IMG/VR virus record: IMGVR_UViG_3300018420_000059
Coordinates: 1-32,698 of that record
DNA length: 32,698 nt
Direction: 5' to 3' (one strand)
DNA from: a virus
Positions 18,144 to 26,587 of this stretch are shown here, piece after piece (the stretch's first letter is position 1; each line of letters opens with the position of its first letter). The position numbers were made by a program, and so were the translations under genes. The notes under the pieces are model-generated. The model searched no databases, was not told the origin of the DNA, and worked only from the letters and a program-made list of their open reading frames with translations.

Positions 18144-21100
18144 TTATCCTGCCTTGATATTTGTTTGTGTAATACTCTGGATAATGTCTACATCTTCCAC
18201 ACTTACATTTGGTATAAACAGTTCATCACTTGTTGGTGTAATCTGGAACAAGTCACCAAACACACTGTCCTCGCCAAGAGGAACAATAACAAAACTGCTG
18301 ATAATACCAGCCATTTCTTTATGTACATAGGCTGCTAGTTCTGTAAAGTAGAATGTTTCTCCAAAATCCCAGTTGTTAATATCAAAAAATGTATTAATAT
18401 TTTCTACAACTTTACTCTTGATTTCGTTGTCGGTATATCTAGTGCCAGCCATTTTAATAACTCTAAACTTAGCTCGTAAGTTGCTTGGTGCTTTTGTACC
18501 AAACAATACCTTGTATCCCACTGGACGATATACAATACTGTCGCTCATTGCCTTTTTGCTGATGTTTTGGTTGAAACTCTGGTTGAGTTCGTCAACTGTT
18601 GGCGGCACTGGCTCAGATAAATCGTTACGCTGATCTGTTAACCAACTTCTAAATTCTGTATCATAAGTGTTTGTTAACACAAACACATCAATAATATTAG
18701 TAAAACTTGGATCAACCAGTTGATTTTCTGCTGGAACGTGTGTCCATTCAAAACGCAAATCTGTTAGTCCATTTCCACTAATAGCAGTAAAACTTTCTGG
18801 ATTATCTGGTCTGTCATCTTTTGAGTTATCAATTAAACTTAGAATAACTTTACTATTATCGTATAAACCAAACTTGTCTCCGTCTGTAGCAAATTCATAA
18901 CCATAAACATAGAAACTACCAGCAATACTATTGCTTGTGCTAATCTGTGTAATATCAATCTTATCTCTGCGTTTCTTTTTACTGTTTTCGTCTAGATAAA
19001 ACTCATTAGTCAAGTTACTGAATTCAATTTGGCTACTGCTTAGTGTGTATCTTACTACACGACTAGTAATTGTCCATTTATCTATACCGTTGTCATTTGT
19101 GTACTCAACATGAATAATCCAGTTATTGTCGTAAACATCTAAACTGGAATTGCCACTAACAGTTCCATCAATTTGTGTTAAGTTATAATCTCTTGTAAAT
19201 GATGTAGGGAATGCAGCATTGTAGTTTGTGGGATATGGATCCTTGCGGATAATATCCCATTCATCATTGTAGTAATCATACTTAACAGCAAAAGGTACTT
19301 TTCTATTCAAGTATGAAATAACTTGTGTTCTTTCACCCTGGCTGAAGTTTCGATTGAATACTGGAAATACTTTTTCAAGAATAGCACCAGTTGGTACTAC
19401 CGCATCAAGTTGAATGGCTCCAACATTACTTGCTGTTAAGCCAGTTGGTTGACCGCCTGAGTTATCTACTCCTAAACCATTGGCAAATATTTTTGTAATT
19501 CTTGCCCAGTGGTCCGTACCATTTAAACTAAATTTACAAATGCTACCAACTTTAACATACTTTAAGTATGTAACTGCGGTGGCGCCAGTTCTGTTAATAA
19601 CAACGTTCTGGTTAATAAAATAACCAGCACTGATATCACTATTTGGTCTTTGCCAAATCATTAAGTCGCCAATAATAATTCTATATCCAGTTGGTACTGG
19701 TGTACCACCACTGGTTGCTGTAATAGTTGCTACTCTAGTACCAGTATTGTAACTAACTGTATAGTTGTTTGTTACTTCAACACCATCAGTGTCTAAAATA
19801 GTTGTGAACGCATCAATACCGCTTGCTGAATAACTAAAGGTAGTTGTAGTGGCGTCTCCAGCGTATTCTACATAATAATCATCTTTAAGATCATCAAATG
19901 TCGCACTGTACTTGTCATAATATAAATTAATTAATTCATCATCATTTAATAGTGGTTTAAAATACTTGTCAAATACTGTTGTAGCAGTTAATCCACTTGG
20001 AATACTTTGCTTGATTTTTTCTTCTTTTGCTAGTGTACCATCAGTAGCAAACATTCTAACATTAGTATAAGCACCAGTTGGATCGTTAAAGTCTACATAA
20101 CGACTGTGTCCGCTGTGTGTGCGGTTAACACTTTTTAGTTTAGTAATAATGTCGCTTTGTGTCAACAAATAACTGTTATAATCCTGGGCAGTAATCATTC
20201 TGTCCTGGCTACTGTATACTAGCGGAGCATTTGTTTTAATATCATCTAAACTTTCACTAGCACTTGCGTTGGTGACACTTTGCCTTAGTTGTACACTCAT
20301 AGTTGCTGTATAACTGTTACCATCGTCACCAATATACTCGATATTAATTCTCTTGGTACCAATATCGTCTGGACGCAATACATAAGTGTCATTTAAACCA
20401 GTACGATACCAAACACGAATAATATCTTTTGGCAAGTTGCCAAAAGCACTGTCAGCAAACTGTATGCTTACTTGATTGTTTTCTCTGGTTTTAACTGCGT
20501 AAATATCTCTTACGCCAGCATCAATAGCATTGTAGATAGCATTACTGCCTGAAGTATTTTCTACCTGAGTCCAGTTCTTTACCACCATACCAGCACTGTC
20601 AATAGTTTGTACCCAAACATCAGTGTTATTAACATTATCTGCATCAACATCCAGTGTCATGTTGCTGATTGGATCGTCAATGTTAAAGTCCTGGAATTGT
20701 AGACTACCTTGTTTAAATCCAACAAAGAAACCAGTGCCGTCACTTGTAACACCTTTACCATCATTCTGATATACTACACTAAACGCACCAGTTGGATTTG
20801 GGGTGTTTTCTTTAAAATCTTTTTGTACATTATTGTAATCTAAACCAATGATATCAAAACTTGTTTGGCTACCTTGTGCTACACCAGTAATATCAAAGTT
20901 GATCTGGTTAATAGCATTGTTTAGATTGTAAAAACTTGTAACTTTACCGCCAATAGTTGCTTGTTTTCTCGGACTACCAAACGGGTTAGTAGGAGCAAAG
21001 ACAGCATTCATAAGAGTGTTAAAGTTATCAAGGTTATCAATACTTGTAATACTTTCAAAACGAACTTCCTGATTACCCAGGTTTTCACCATTGGCACCAA

Positions 21101-21488
21101 TTACTGCTTCATTTGTTTTAATACTGTTGACTTTTAGCAATCCGCTAGCAGTCACATTTCTGCGTGGTTGGTAACCCAAAAAGTCAGCAAGTTTAAGAAC
21201 ACTGTCTTGCCTTTCTGCTGTGCTTAAAAAGTTGTTGCGACTGTTTAAGTCTACACGAAACGCTAGGTTGTGTCCAAACATAGCAATAACATCGAGGAGT
21301 GCTACAAATTCTGCGCTCTCAACCCAATCATTATAACTTTCAGCATAGTTGTTCCTAACATAGGAAACCATGCTTTCTCTAATACTATCAAAGTCGTATG
21401 CTTGAAAGTTTGCGTTAACGAAAGATTCATATACTGCTGTATAATCTTCTGCCGCAAATATTTTACTTTGTCTTACTTGCTGTGCCAT
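18144..21488 (-). CDS. gp6: Baseplate wedge subunit gp6
   Basis: A T4 gene 6 homologue. The N-terminal third has the family signature: AYDFDSIRESMVSYVRNNY, then WVESAEFVALLDVIA, FRVDLNSRNNFLSTAERQDS and a Y-Q-P-R-R-N element (about residues 30-110). The C-terminus has YKVLFGTKAPSNLRAKFRV and WDFGETFYFTELAAYVHKEM, also typical. gp6 forms the dimeric ring that joins neighbouring baseplate wedges. At 1114 residues it is clearly longer than T4 gp6 (660). One extra beta-rich piece is visible around residues 540-605 (FSYSASGIDAF ... TVSYNTGTRVATIT). It follows gp25 by 2 bases; the ribosome site is weak, so coupling is likely. Its gene order 25-6 is the same as in other T4-likes. Confidence 0.95.
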   Translation of the reverse strand: MAQQVRQSKIFAAEDYTAVYESFVNANFQAYDFDSIRESMVSYVRNNYAESYNDWVESAEFVALLDVIAMFGHNLAFRVDLNSRNNFLSTAERQDSVLKLADFLGYQPRRNVTASGLLKVNSIKTNEAVIGANGENLGNQEVRFESITSIDNLDNFNTLMNAVFAPTNPFGSPRKQATIGGKVTSFYNLNNAINQINFDITGVAQGSQTSFDIIGLDYNNVQKDFKENTPNPTGAFSVVYQNDGKGVTSDGTGFFVGFKQGSLQFQDFNIDDPISNMTLDVDADNVNNTDVWVQTIDSAGMVVKNWTQVENTSGSNAIYNAIDAGVRDIYAVKTRENNQVSIQFADSAFGNLPKDIIRVWYRTGLNDTYVLRPDDIGTKRINIEYIGDDGNSYTATMSVQLRQSVTNASASESLDDIKTNAPLVYSSQDRMITAQDYNSYLLTQSDIITKLKSVNRTHSGHSRYVDFNDPTGAYTNVRMFATDGTLAKEEKIKQSIPSGLTATTVFDKYFKPLLNDDELINLYYDKYSATFDDLKDDYYVEYAGDATTTTFSYSASGIDAFTTILDTDGVEVTNNYTVSYNTGTRVATITATSGGTPVPTGYRIIIGDLMIWQRPNSDISAGYFINQNVVINRTGATAVTYLKYVKVGSICKFSLNGTDHWARITKIFANGLGVDNSGGQPTGLTASNVGAIQLDAVVPTGAILEKVFPVFNRNFSQGERTQVISYLNRKVPFAVKYDYYNDEWDIIRKDPYPTNYNAAFPTSFTRDYNLTQIDGTVSGNSSLDVYDNNWIIHVEYTNDNGIDKWTITSRVVRYTLSSSQIEFSNLTNEFYLDENSKKKRRDKIDITQISTSNSIAGSFYVYGYEFATDGDKFGLYDNSKVILSLIDNSKDDRPDNPESFTAISGNGLTDLRFEWTHVPAENQLVDPSFTNIIDVFVLTNTYDTEFRSWLTDQRNDLSEPVPPTVDELNQSFNQNISKKAMSDSIVYRPVGYKVLFGTKAPSNLRAKFRVIKMAGTRYTDNEIKSKVVENINTFFDINNWDFGETFYFTELAAYVHKEMAGIISSFVIVPLGEDSVFGDLFQITPTSDELFIPNVSVEDVDIIQSITQTNIKAG

Positions 21489-21490
21489 AA

Positions 21491-21874
21491 TTAAATAAAC
21501 TCAATCCCGTTTTGCGCTTCAGCATCGAACTTTAGCTCTAAATCTGTTGGAGTTTTAGTTGGCTCGTACATCAATTCTATTCTTACTGTTACCAAATGAT
21601 CATCATGATTAACACGAACTGATCTATCGGTTAATGTAAACCTAGGATCATAACTTACTACGTTAAGCACGTCATCATTGATGAGATCCATAGTGGCTTC
21701 ATCTAACGGTAAAAATACATAATAAGGCAAATCACTACCAAACTGTGGATTAGTAAATTTTTCGCCTTTTCTAATAGCGAAATGATTTGCTAAATCACGC
21801 TTTGCCAGTTCAATACCCGTTAATCCTGTAACGTTTGTACTTTCAAGTGATGTATATCCAATTATCTTTTCCAT
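21491..21874 (-). CDS. gp25: Baseplate wedge subunit gp25
   Basis: 127 residues, close to T4 gp25 (132). It carries the GPW/gp25 pattern: LTGIELAKRDLANHFAIRKGE, then FTNPQFGSDLPYYVF, then LINDDVLNVVSYDPRF and a C-terminal VTVRIELMY strand. gp25 forms the inner baseplate wedge core with gp6 and gp53 and helps trigger sheath contraction. A late octamer (21879-21886) ends only 4 bases before the ATG at 21874 and no Shine-Dalgarno site is present, so the late mRNA is predicted to be leaderless. Confidence 0.95.
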   Translation of the reverse strand: MEKIIGYTSLESTNVTGLTGIELAKRDLANHFAIRKGEKFTNPQFGSDLPYYVFLPLDEATMDLINDDVLNVVSYDPRFTLTDRSVRVNHDDHLVTVRIELMYEPTKTPTDLELKFDAEAQNGIEFI

Positions 21875-21878
21875 ATAG

Positions 21879-21886
21879 ATATTTAT
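21879..21886 (-). promoter_or_regulatory. Late promoter octamer ATAAATAT abutting gp25 start
   Basis: Minus-strand GATAAATA is followed by TCTAT and then the ATG of gp25. With the T4 late box placed at -13 to -6, the A of ATG is +1. No leader or Shine-Dalgarno site would be left. Confidence 0.5.
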
Positions 21887-21914
21887 CTGAAAAAATCACT
21901 GGTTTTCAATTACA

Positions 21915-22454
21915 CTATGAACTCATTAAACTTTCTTGCTTGTGGAAAAGATAGGGTTCCCAATCAGGGTGAATGTTAGTATATTGTAGGAATTTTGTGC
22001 TTTTTGTATTGAGTTGATAGTAACTTGGTTGTACTGGAGGGTTGATGGGTGTTATAGTTGTTTTGTTGGACTTGGCGGTATTACATTTTCTACATGCGGT
22101 GGTACAGTTTGTCCAGTTTGTTCTGCCACCGTGACTCCGGGGTACCACATGATCTATAGTTAAGTCGCATTGCCGGAATTCTTCAAAGCAATATTGACAT
22201 CGGAAATTATCCCGAAGGAACAAGTTACGACGAGTAAACTTTGCCAGTGGCGGTAGTTTGTGCCAGCGTTTAAGCATAACAATAACAGGCATAGGCATCT
22301 CAAAACTAGGACTGTGTAAGATACGATCTTCGTTGCTTTTTACTATGATGACTTTTTCCTGGAAATATGCTTTAACTGCGCTCTGCCACGTGATTGTACT
22401 GAGTGGTAATAGGCTAAGTGGCTGGCTGTCAGCATTAAGTAATAACACGCTCAT
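21915..22454 (-). CDS. Free-standing HNH endonuclease
   Basis: 179 residues. The N-terminal half (VLLLNADSQPLSLLPLSTITW ... ILHSPSFEMPMP) matches a widespread bacterial/phage HNH family with this N-terminal region. The nuclease core is at about residues 86-130: FRCQYC, then LTIDHVVPRSHGG, W-x-N, and ACRKCNTAKSN. The two CxxC pairs bind zinc and the DH histidine is the metal-activating residue; all key positions are intact. It lies between the lysozyme-like gene and gp25, inside a structural block, a typical site for a homing-type nuclease. A housekeeping role such as DNA packaging is an alternative. A late octamer ends 4 bases before its ATG. The stop is TAG. Confidence 0.88.
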   Translation of the reverse strand: MSVLLLNADSQPLSLLPLSTITWQSAVKAYFQEKVIIVKSNEDRILHSPSFEMPMPVIVMLKRWHKLPPLAKFTRRNLFLRDNFRCQYCFEEFRQCDLTIDHVVPRSHGGRTNWTNCTTACRKCNTAKSNKTTITPINPPVQPSYYQLNTKSTKFLQYTNIHPDWEPYLFHKQESLMSS

Positions 22455-22458
22455 GTTG

Positions 22459-22466
22459 GTATTTAT
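22459..22466 (-). promoter_or_regulatory. Late promoter octamer ATAAATAC abutting HNH start
   Basis: Minus-strand AATAAATA is followed by CCAAC and then the ATG of the HNH gene; it overlaps the TAA stop of the preceding gene. With the box at -13 to -6 the A of ATG is +1. No Shine-Dalgarno site is visible upstream. Confidence 0.5.
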
Positions 22467-23200
22467 TCAGCCGCTTGTTCAACAATAGTACGTTTTCTAC
22501 TCTGAGGTAAATTAGGCAGGAAGCGATTTGTTTCCTTGTAATAGATATACTCTGCTTGTTCTTTAGCATGTTGATCCATCATTCTATCAGGGTAGTCAGC
22601 TCTGATTGCTTGTATACCTTCTTCCTTGGTAATCGCTCTGGTTTTTAGTGCGCCGTAGTCAGCAAACATCAATATTCTTGCTTCTCTCTGGCATTGCTTA
22701 CGAAAATGCCCACTCAGTATGAATGCCGTAAACACATATTTCCATTGTCTGTTTTCAATATACTCTCGCACATCAAATTTTCTAAACTCACTACCAATAA
22801 AACCAAAATCTCCGGTTCGGCAATACAGGCTTAGTAGCGCATCATATTGTGTTTGACTTAAACTGTCAAGACTTATATTCTTTTTAAATGCTCTTTCTTT
22901 ACGTTTAATTTCAGCAATCCAATAACTGTAGGCTTCAGTTTCCAGTAATCCCTTTTTATTAAATTCGTCATTCAGAACTTGATTATATCCAATAACAGTG
23001 AATCCAGATTTTCCAATATATTTGTAACCTCGCCAACCAACATTTCCATACATAAACTGAAGTATACTTTCACTGGCTTCTAGATCTTTTAGAGGTACTA
23101 GTGTATTAACTAAACCGTCATCCAGCACAGTAAACAAATCTGTTTCAATTAAATCTGTAGTGCTAATTGTGTTGGGTAATCTAACTTCAATGTTGGCCAT
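22463..23200 (-). CDS. Lysozyme-fold-like protein next to gp5 (possibly detached, inactive tail lysozyme)
   Basis: 245 residues. A central stretch looks like a GH24 (T4 lysozyme-type) fold: WRGYKYIGKSGFTVIGYNQV (residues 56-75) resembles the R-L-K-x-Y-x-D-x-x-G-x-x-T-I-G-Y-G-H start, LSQTQYDALLSLYCRTGDFGF (about 114-134) resembles the L-x-x-x-Q-x-D-A-L-V-S-F-x-F-N-x-G helix, and QREARILMFADYG (about 171-183) resembles the R-R-x-A-E-x-x-L segment. The positions of the catalytic Glu and Asp appear to be Asn53 and a non-acidic residue, so activity is doubtful. T4 gp5 carries a lysozyme domain inserted between its OB fold and its helix; gp5 here lacks it and this gene overlaps gp5's stop by one base. 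Assignment is by eye only. Confidence 0.4.
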   Translation of the reverse strand: MANIEVRLPNTISTTDLIETDLFTVLDDGLVNTLVPLKDLEASESILQFMYGNVGWRGYKYIGKSGFTVIGYNQVLNDEFNKKGLLETEAYSYWIAEIKRKERAFKKNISLDSLSQTQYDALLSLYCRTGDFGFIGSEFRKFDVREYIENRQWKYVFTAFILSGHFRKQCQREARILMFADYGALKTRAITKEEGIQAIRADYPDRMMDQHAKEQAEYIYYKETNRFLPNLPQSRKRTIVEQAAE

Positions 23201-24423
23201 TAGTTTGTATTACCCTCACTGTTATTAAACTGTTCTTTAATCTGACTAGCACCTTTCCAAGGGTGATGTTCTGGCACTCTATCAGCCGCACTACTTTGTA
23301 TTTTAGTATTTTCCGGTAACTGATTTACCTTAACACGTTTTGCTGTATCAGGTACTGGACCGTTCATATCAATTCGCTTTGCTTGTTCTTTGTAGTTACC
23401 TGCCGCTGTTAGGTTAGCATTAAGTGCCGCTTGTACTTTATAATTCTTTTCTGTATACAAATCCAAATCACCAGCAAACGCATCAATTTTGATGCCATCT
23501 TCGCCAGTGCTTCTAATATTAATACCCTTGTCTGCTTGCATATTAATATTACCCTTGGCGTGTAAATTAAAGTCTGCTTCAGTGTGTAAACTAATGTCAT
23601 CCTGTGCGTATACGTCCAGATTACCATCTTCACTCATTTCCATCCAGGCAGTGCCATCGTGGTTAGTGATGAAGATCATCTTGTTGGTATCGTCAATTAG
23701 TATTTCAGCACCACCTCTACTTCTTATACGAATGTTTCTGCTCAGTGCGCTACCAGCATCTGTTTCAGTACCATCATCCATGGTTAACACATGTCCGGCT
23801 CTAGTAGTAAAGCCAAATACTCTACTGGGAGATTCTCTTCTAGCACTACTCATACTGTGTCCACGAGCAAAGTCTTTGTCAAGACCCTGTGTTTTTAATT
23901 GTTCAGCAAACTCAGTATCTTTAGGACGTTTAAATGCTTCCTGATCTCTGGGGTTTTTCTCACCAACTGGATTAACTTCTCCGTCACTATCCAACCCACT
24001 GGGTCTGCCGCCCAGCATGTGATTACGATCTTTACTCTGTAGTGTACCTATTAGGAATCCTTCCTGACGGCTTGCTGTAAATCCAACTAATACTTCTGTA
24101 CCTACAGCCGGAGGTTGTGGCCACATGCCATAAGTTTTAGGAGTACCGCCAGTAACTTCTTCGTTTTCACCAAAGGCTTTAACGTCACTTACAGCATCCA
24201 GTGTGTTAGTAACTCCACCAAATGGACTTACAAGCAATACATTTGTTGGAGTTTCAGAACCAAACTCGGGAATTCTACAAGTAATTCTTCCCAGGAATAG
24301 ACTGTCTTTGGTGTCTGTTACTACACCAATATACAATCCAATGCTTCTGTTAACGCCAGCAAGTCCGCCTTGTTTAACTCTATCTGGTGTTGTTGTTCCA
24401 TCACTTCTAAAAAATCCACTCAT
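23200..24423 (-). CDS. gp5: Baseplate hub / spike protein gp5 (without lysozyme domain)
   Basis: 407 residues. An N-terminal OB fold (about 27-130) contains LFLGRITCRIPEFG and GTEVLVGFTASRQEGFLIG, the gp5/VgrG-type hub barrel. After a polar linker, SRVFGFTTRAGHVLTMDDG leads into a beta-helix of short repeats (about 210-355) such as DVYAQDDISLHTEADFNLHAKG (only key residues matter: alternating I/L/V in octad-like strands). Trimers form the puncturing spike below the tail tube. T4 gp5 is 575 residues with a lysozyme domain between these parts; the shorter length here fits its absence. The ATG at 24423 follows the previous stop by 3 bases. The next gene overlaps by one base (TAATG) and may be the missing lysozyme domain. 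Confidence 0.88.
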   Translation of the reverse strand: MSGFFRSDGTTTPDRVKQGGLAGVNRSIGLYIGVVTDTKDSLFLGRITCRIPEFGSETPTNVLLVSPFGGVTNTLDAVSDVKAFGENEEVTGGTPKTYGMWPQPPAVGTEVLVGFTASRQEGFLIGTLQSKDRNHMLGGRPSGLDSDGEVNPVGEKNPRDQEAFKRPKDTEFAEQLKTQGLDKDFARGHSMSSARRESPSRVFGFTTRAGHVLTMDDGTETDAGSALSRNIRIRSRGGAEILIDDTNKMIFITNHDGTAWMEMSEDGNLDVYAQDDISLHTEADFNLHAKGNINMQADKGINIRSTGEDGIKIDAFAGDLDLYTEKNYKVQAALNANLTAAGNYKEQAKRIDMNGPVPDTAKRVKVNQLPENTKIQSSAADRVPEHHPWKGASQIKEQFNNSEGNTN

Positions 24424-24426
24424 TTA

Positions 24427-26304
24427 TCAATCCCAGTCTAATTTCTCTAACTCTTCTCTAACTAGTAGAGAATTTGTATTAGTGTCTCTAAAACAGTTTA
24501 GTGTCATAGAAAATTCACCACGTCTTAATTTTGTTTCTATCGCGGCAACAGTGTATACTCCACTGCTTAACAAATCCATAGATCCTTTTTTAGGATTTTC
24601 TGGTTCTAACATACTTTCATCAGGATAGTAATTGCGTACAACGAGCATGGCACTCTCTGCCATATATTTACTAAGGTCTTCGTTATTACCACTACTCAGC
24701 GCACCAGGCGCACCCATCCAGAATGGATCTCCAATAACATCTAAGTCAATTCTAAACATATCTTCATCACGATTTGCTAGTTGTTGATGAGCGAGCGTAT
24801 CTAATCCAATATTATCTCCCAGTGTTTCATTACTTTGTTGATCTGCGGCACTGCTCTGAGTAAATTCATATATAGGTTTTACTATTGCTGTCATCAATGT
24901 TTGATCAACCTGAGTGTCACTCAGGTAATTAAAGTTACTGCTATTTTTTTGTATTTCAGTTTTGCTTATCTTATCACTTGCTGGTATAGGAGGATTCTTT
25001 ATATCTGCTCCGTATAGTGGATGCGTACCAGTGGCTGCTTGACTAGGATTAGCATAAAATTTTCCCTTGTATGGATCTCTGGCAACAGCAAATAAATGAT
25101 GAAAATTTATCTGAAAATTCATAATCTCTGTATTTTTACCTGTGTACAAATAATCATAAATTTTACTAATTGGCAAATCTTTAAACCTGGAAATCTGAAA
25201 TGCTTTGTCTGATGTTTTTTGTTTATTTTTTTCTGGGTCTATAGCAGGAACAGCATAATCCCATTTTATTCCAATAGTAATAACAACTTCTTGTTCTCTC
25301 TGATTTGTTTCTGGATCAATTTTGTCCTTAAACACTACACTGGGCGTTACTGTCAAGATTGGCGCTTTCTTTGCTTTGGGATCATCTGTAAACTTTTTAA
25401 CATATTTTCCCCAAGCAGGAACATTTTTAGTAATTTCATTCATACACCAACTTACCATGTTTGTTCCACTTTTGGTGGTTGTGTCTCTTTTGTCCTTGTC
25501 ATCCTTGCTGGCATTACCTGCGCTGGCTGGACTTGAATCTGTCGTTCCGCTATACTGAGCTTTGCCCATATCAAAACCAGGAACGCCATCTTCGGCCGCA
25601 ATAGTAGCACTTTTATCCAATACTACTTTCCAGGTTTTCATCGTTCTACCGCCAGTTTTTTCTCTTAATTTTTTTTCAGTTTCGTTTAATTTTTTATTAA
25701 CTTGATCTAATAATGTCCTTACATTATAAACACCAGTGAATGTAATGTCTGTTTCAATTTTTGTTTGTATAGCAGCAGTACCAACCATATTTTGAGCAAG
25801 TACATTGTACACAGAACCTTGCGGTCCTAGAGTTGCTTTCATATCTTGTATCTTAAGCGGTAAAAAGAATATACCTGGATATCTAGCAGGATAACTGTTA
25901 TCTGGATCAGTACCCAAGAACTCTATTTGCATAATATACAAGGCTTCTTGCATAGTATCAAAATTTTGAATACTGCTGTAACTGATAATTCGGTCAACCA
26001 GTTTAAATCCCATTGGCTCAGTCAAATCAAAAGTAACATTACCAATAACAGTATTTCCACTGTTAGCGGAAGCGTTTACCTTACTATTGATAATAATATT
26101 ATCGATAGCATACTGGGCAGTTACTCCGCTTTCAGCAATAATTACTGCTTTGCCGTTGTTTAAAAACATTGTTCTTTTGGAATTATCTGCTAAGTCACTA
26201 GGAGATTGCCATACATCTTGATCAATTAACCAGAATGTTACCTTGTATGTAGGACTGTTTACACTGGTAAACCAGTTATTTGTAATCTTTGTTTTTCTAG
26301 CCAT
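24427..26304 (-). CDS. Probable baseplate hub structural protein
   Basis: 625 residues from the ATG at 26304, one base after the gp53 stop; a GTG start 24 bases upstream, inside gp53, is possible but less likely. The C-terminal part has FRIDLDVIGDPFWMG, then LVVRNYYP, and ends with VYTVAAIETKLRRGEFSMTLNCFRD. This arrangement (a GDP-x-W motif plus a terminal Y-x-V-x-x-V ... G-x-F-x-x-x-L strand pair) recurs in large structural proteins located between gp53 and gp5 in cyanophages. A lysine-, serine- and threonine-rich linker lies about residues 250-285. I infer a hub component comparable in position and role to T4 gp27, which links gp5 to the tail tube, but direct similarity to gp27 is not evident to me. 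Confidence 0.65.
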   Translation of the reverse strand: MARKTKITNNWFTSVNSPTYKVTFWLIDQDVWQSPSDLADNSKRTMFLNNGKAVIIAESGVTAQYAIDNIIINSKVNASANSGNTVIGNVTFDLTEPMGFKLVDRIISYSSIQNFDTMQEALYIMQIEFLGTDPDNSYPARYPGIFFLPLKIQDMKATLGPQGSVYNVLAQNMVGTAAIQTKIETDITFTGVYNVRTLLDQVNKKLNETEKKLREKTGGRTMKTWKVVLDKSATIAAEDGVPGFDMGKAQYSGTTDSSPASAGNASKDDKDKRDTTTKSGTNMVSWCMNEITKNVPAWGKYVKKFTDDPKAKKAPILTVTPSVVFKDKIDPETNQREQEVVITIGIKWDYAVPAIDPEKNKQKTSDKAFQISRFKDLPISKIYDYLYTGKNTEIMNFQINFHHLFAVARDPYKGKFYANPSQAATGTHPLYGADIKNPPIPASDKISKTEIQKNSSNFNYLSDTQVDQTLMTAIVKPIYEFTQSSAADQQSNETLGDNIGLDTLAHQQLANRDEDMFRIDLDVIGDPFWMGAPGALSSGNNEDLSKYMAESAMLVVRNYYPDESMLEPENPKKGSMDLLSSGVYTVAAIETKLRRGEFSMTLNCFRDTNTNSLLVREELEKLDWD

Positions 26305-26305
26305 A

Positions 26306-26587
26306 TTATGAGAACTGTTTAGGTACACGGATCTCTAGACCCGATTTAAAATCAATGATAGGATCTTTGAGAGTATCTTGGTTGTATTCAGCAAAAATCC
26401 ACCAAAGTTTAGCATTACCGTATAAATCGTATGCTAGTTTGTCCGGTCTTTGATCGTACTTGGATTCTAATGTCATAGTTTTTGTATCTGATGAACGAAT
26501 AGTGTCTACAGTTGGAACCATAATGTCCAAGTACTTATTGTCAATAACTGGTGTGTTTCTGTACATGCTGTTTGAATCGTAAGCCAT
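26306..26587 (-). CDS. gp53: Baseplate wedge subunit gp53 (short)
   Basis: 93 residues. The core KYDQRPDKLAYDLYGNAKLWW, then AEYNQDTLKDPIIDFKSG and IRVPKQFS, is the gp53/LysM-like domain pattern. It is much shorter than T4 gp53 (196) and seems to keep only this LysM-like part plus a short N-terminal arm (YRNTPVIDNKYLDIM). gp53 clamps the wedge core of gp6, gp7 and gp25 in T4. The start overlaps the gp48 stop by one base (TAATG); AAGGA lies upstream. Confidence 0.9.
   Translation of the reverse strand: MAYDSNSMYRNTPVIDNKYLDIMVPTVDTIRSSDTKTMTLESKYDQRPDKLAYDLYGNAKLWWIFAEYNQDTLKDPIIDFKSGLEIRVPKQFS

Noticed and set aside
18137-18147. Minus-strand GATAAATG before the giant gene's ATG as a late promoter
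   Set aside because: The last base of the box does not match, the spacing is only 3 bases, and the sequence is explained by the gp6 stop codon (GGATAA) and an AGGA ribosome site.
21888-21908. Hairpin TGAAAA-loop-TTTTCA after the HNH gene as a terminator
   Set aside because: A six-pair stem, four of them A-T, and no separate U-run; too weak to call a terminator, mentioned only as context.
23489-23944. Plus-strand 151-codon open frame
   Set aside because: Antisense to gp5, whose beta-helix codons create a long serine/leucine-rich reverse frame; no supporting signals.
24203-24628. Plus-strand 141-codon open frame
   Set aside because: Antisense across the gp5/hub-protein junction; not a plausible gene.
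26326-26328. GTG start for the probable hub protein
   Set aside because: Would lie inside gp53; the ATG at 26304, one base after the gp53 stop, fits the close packing of the block.
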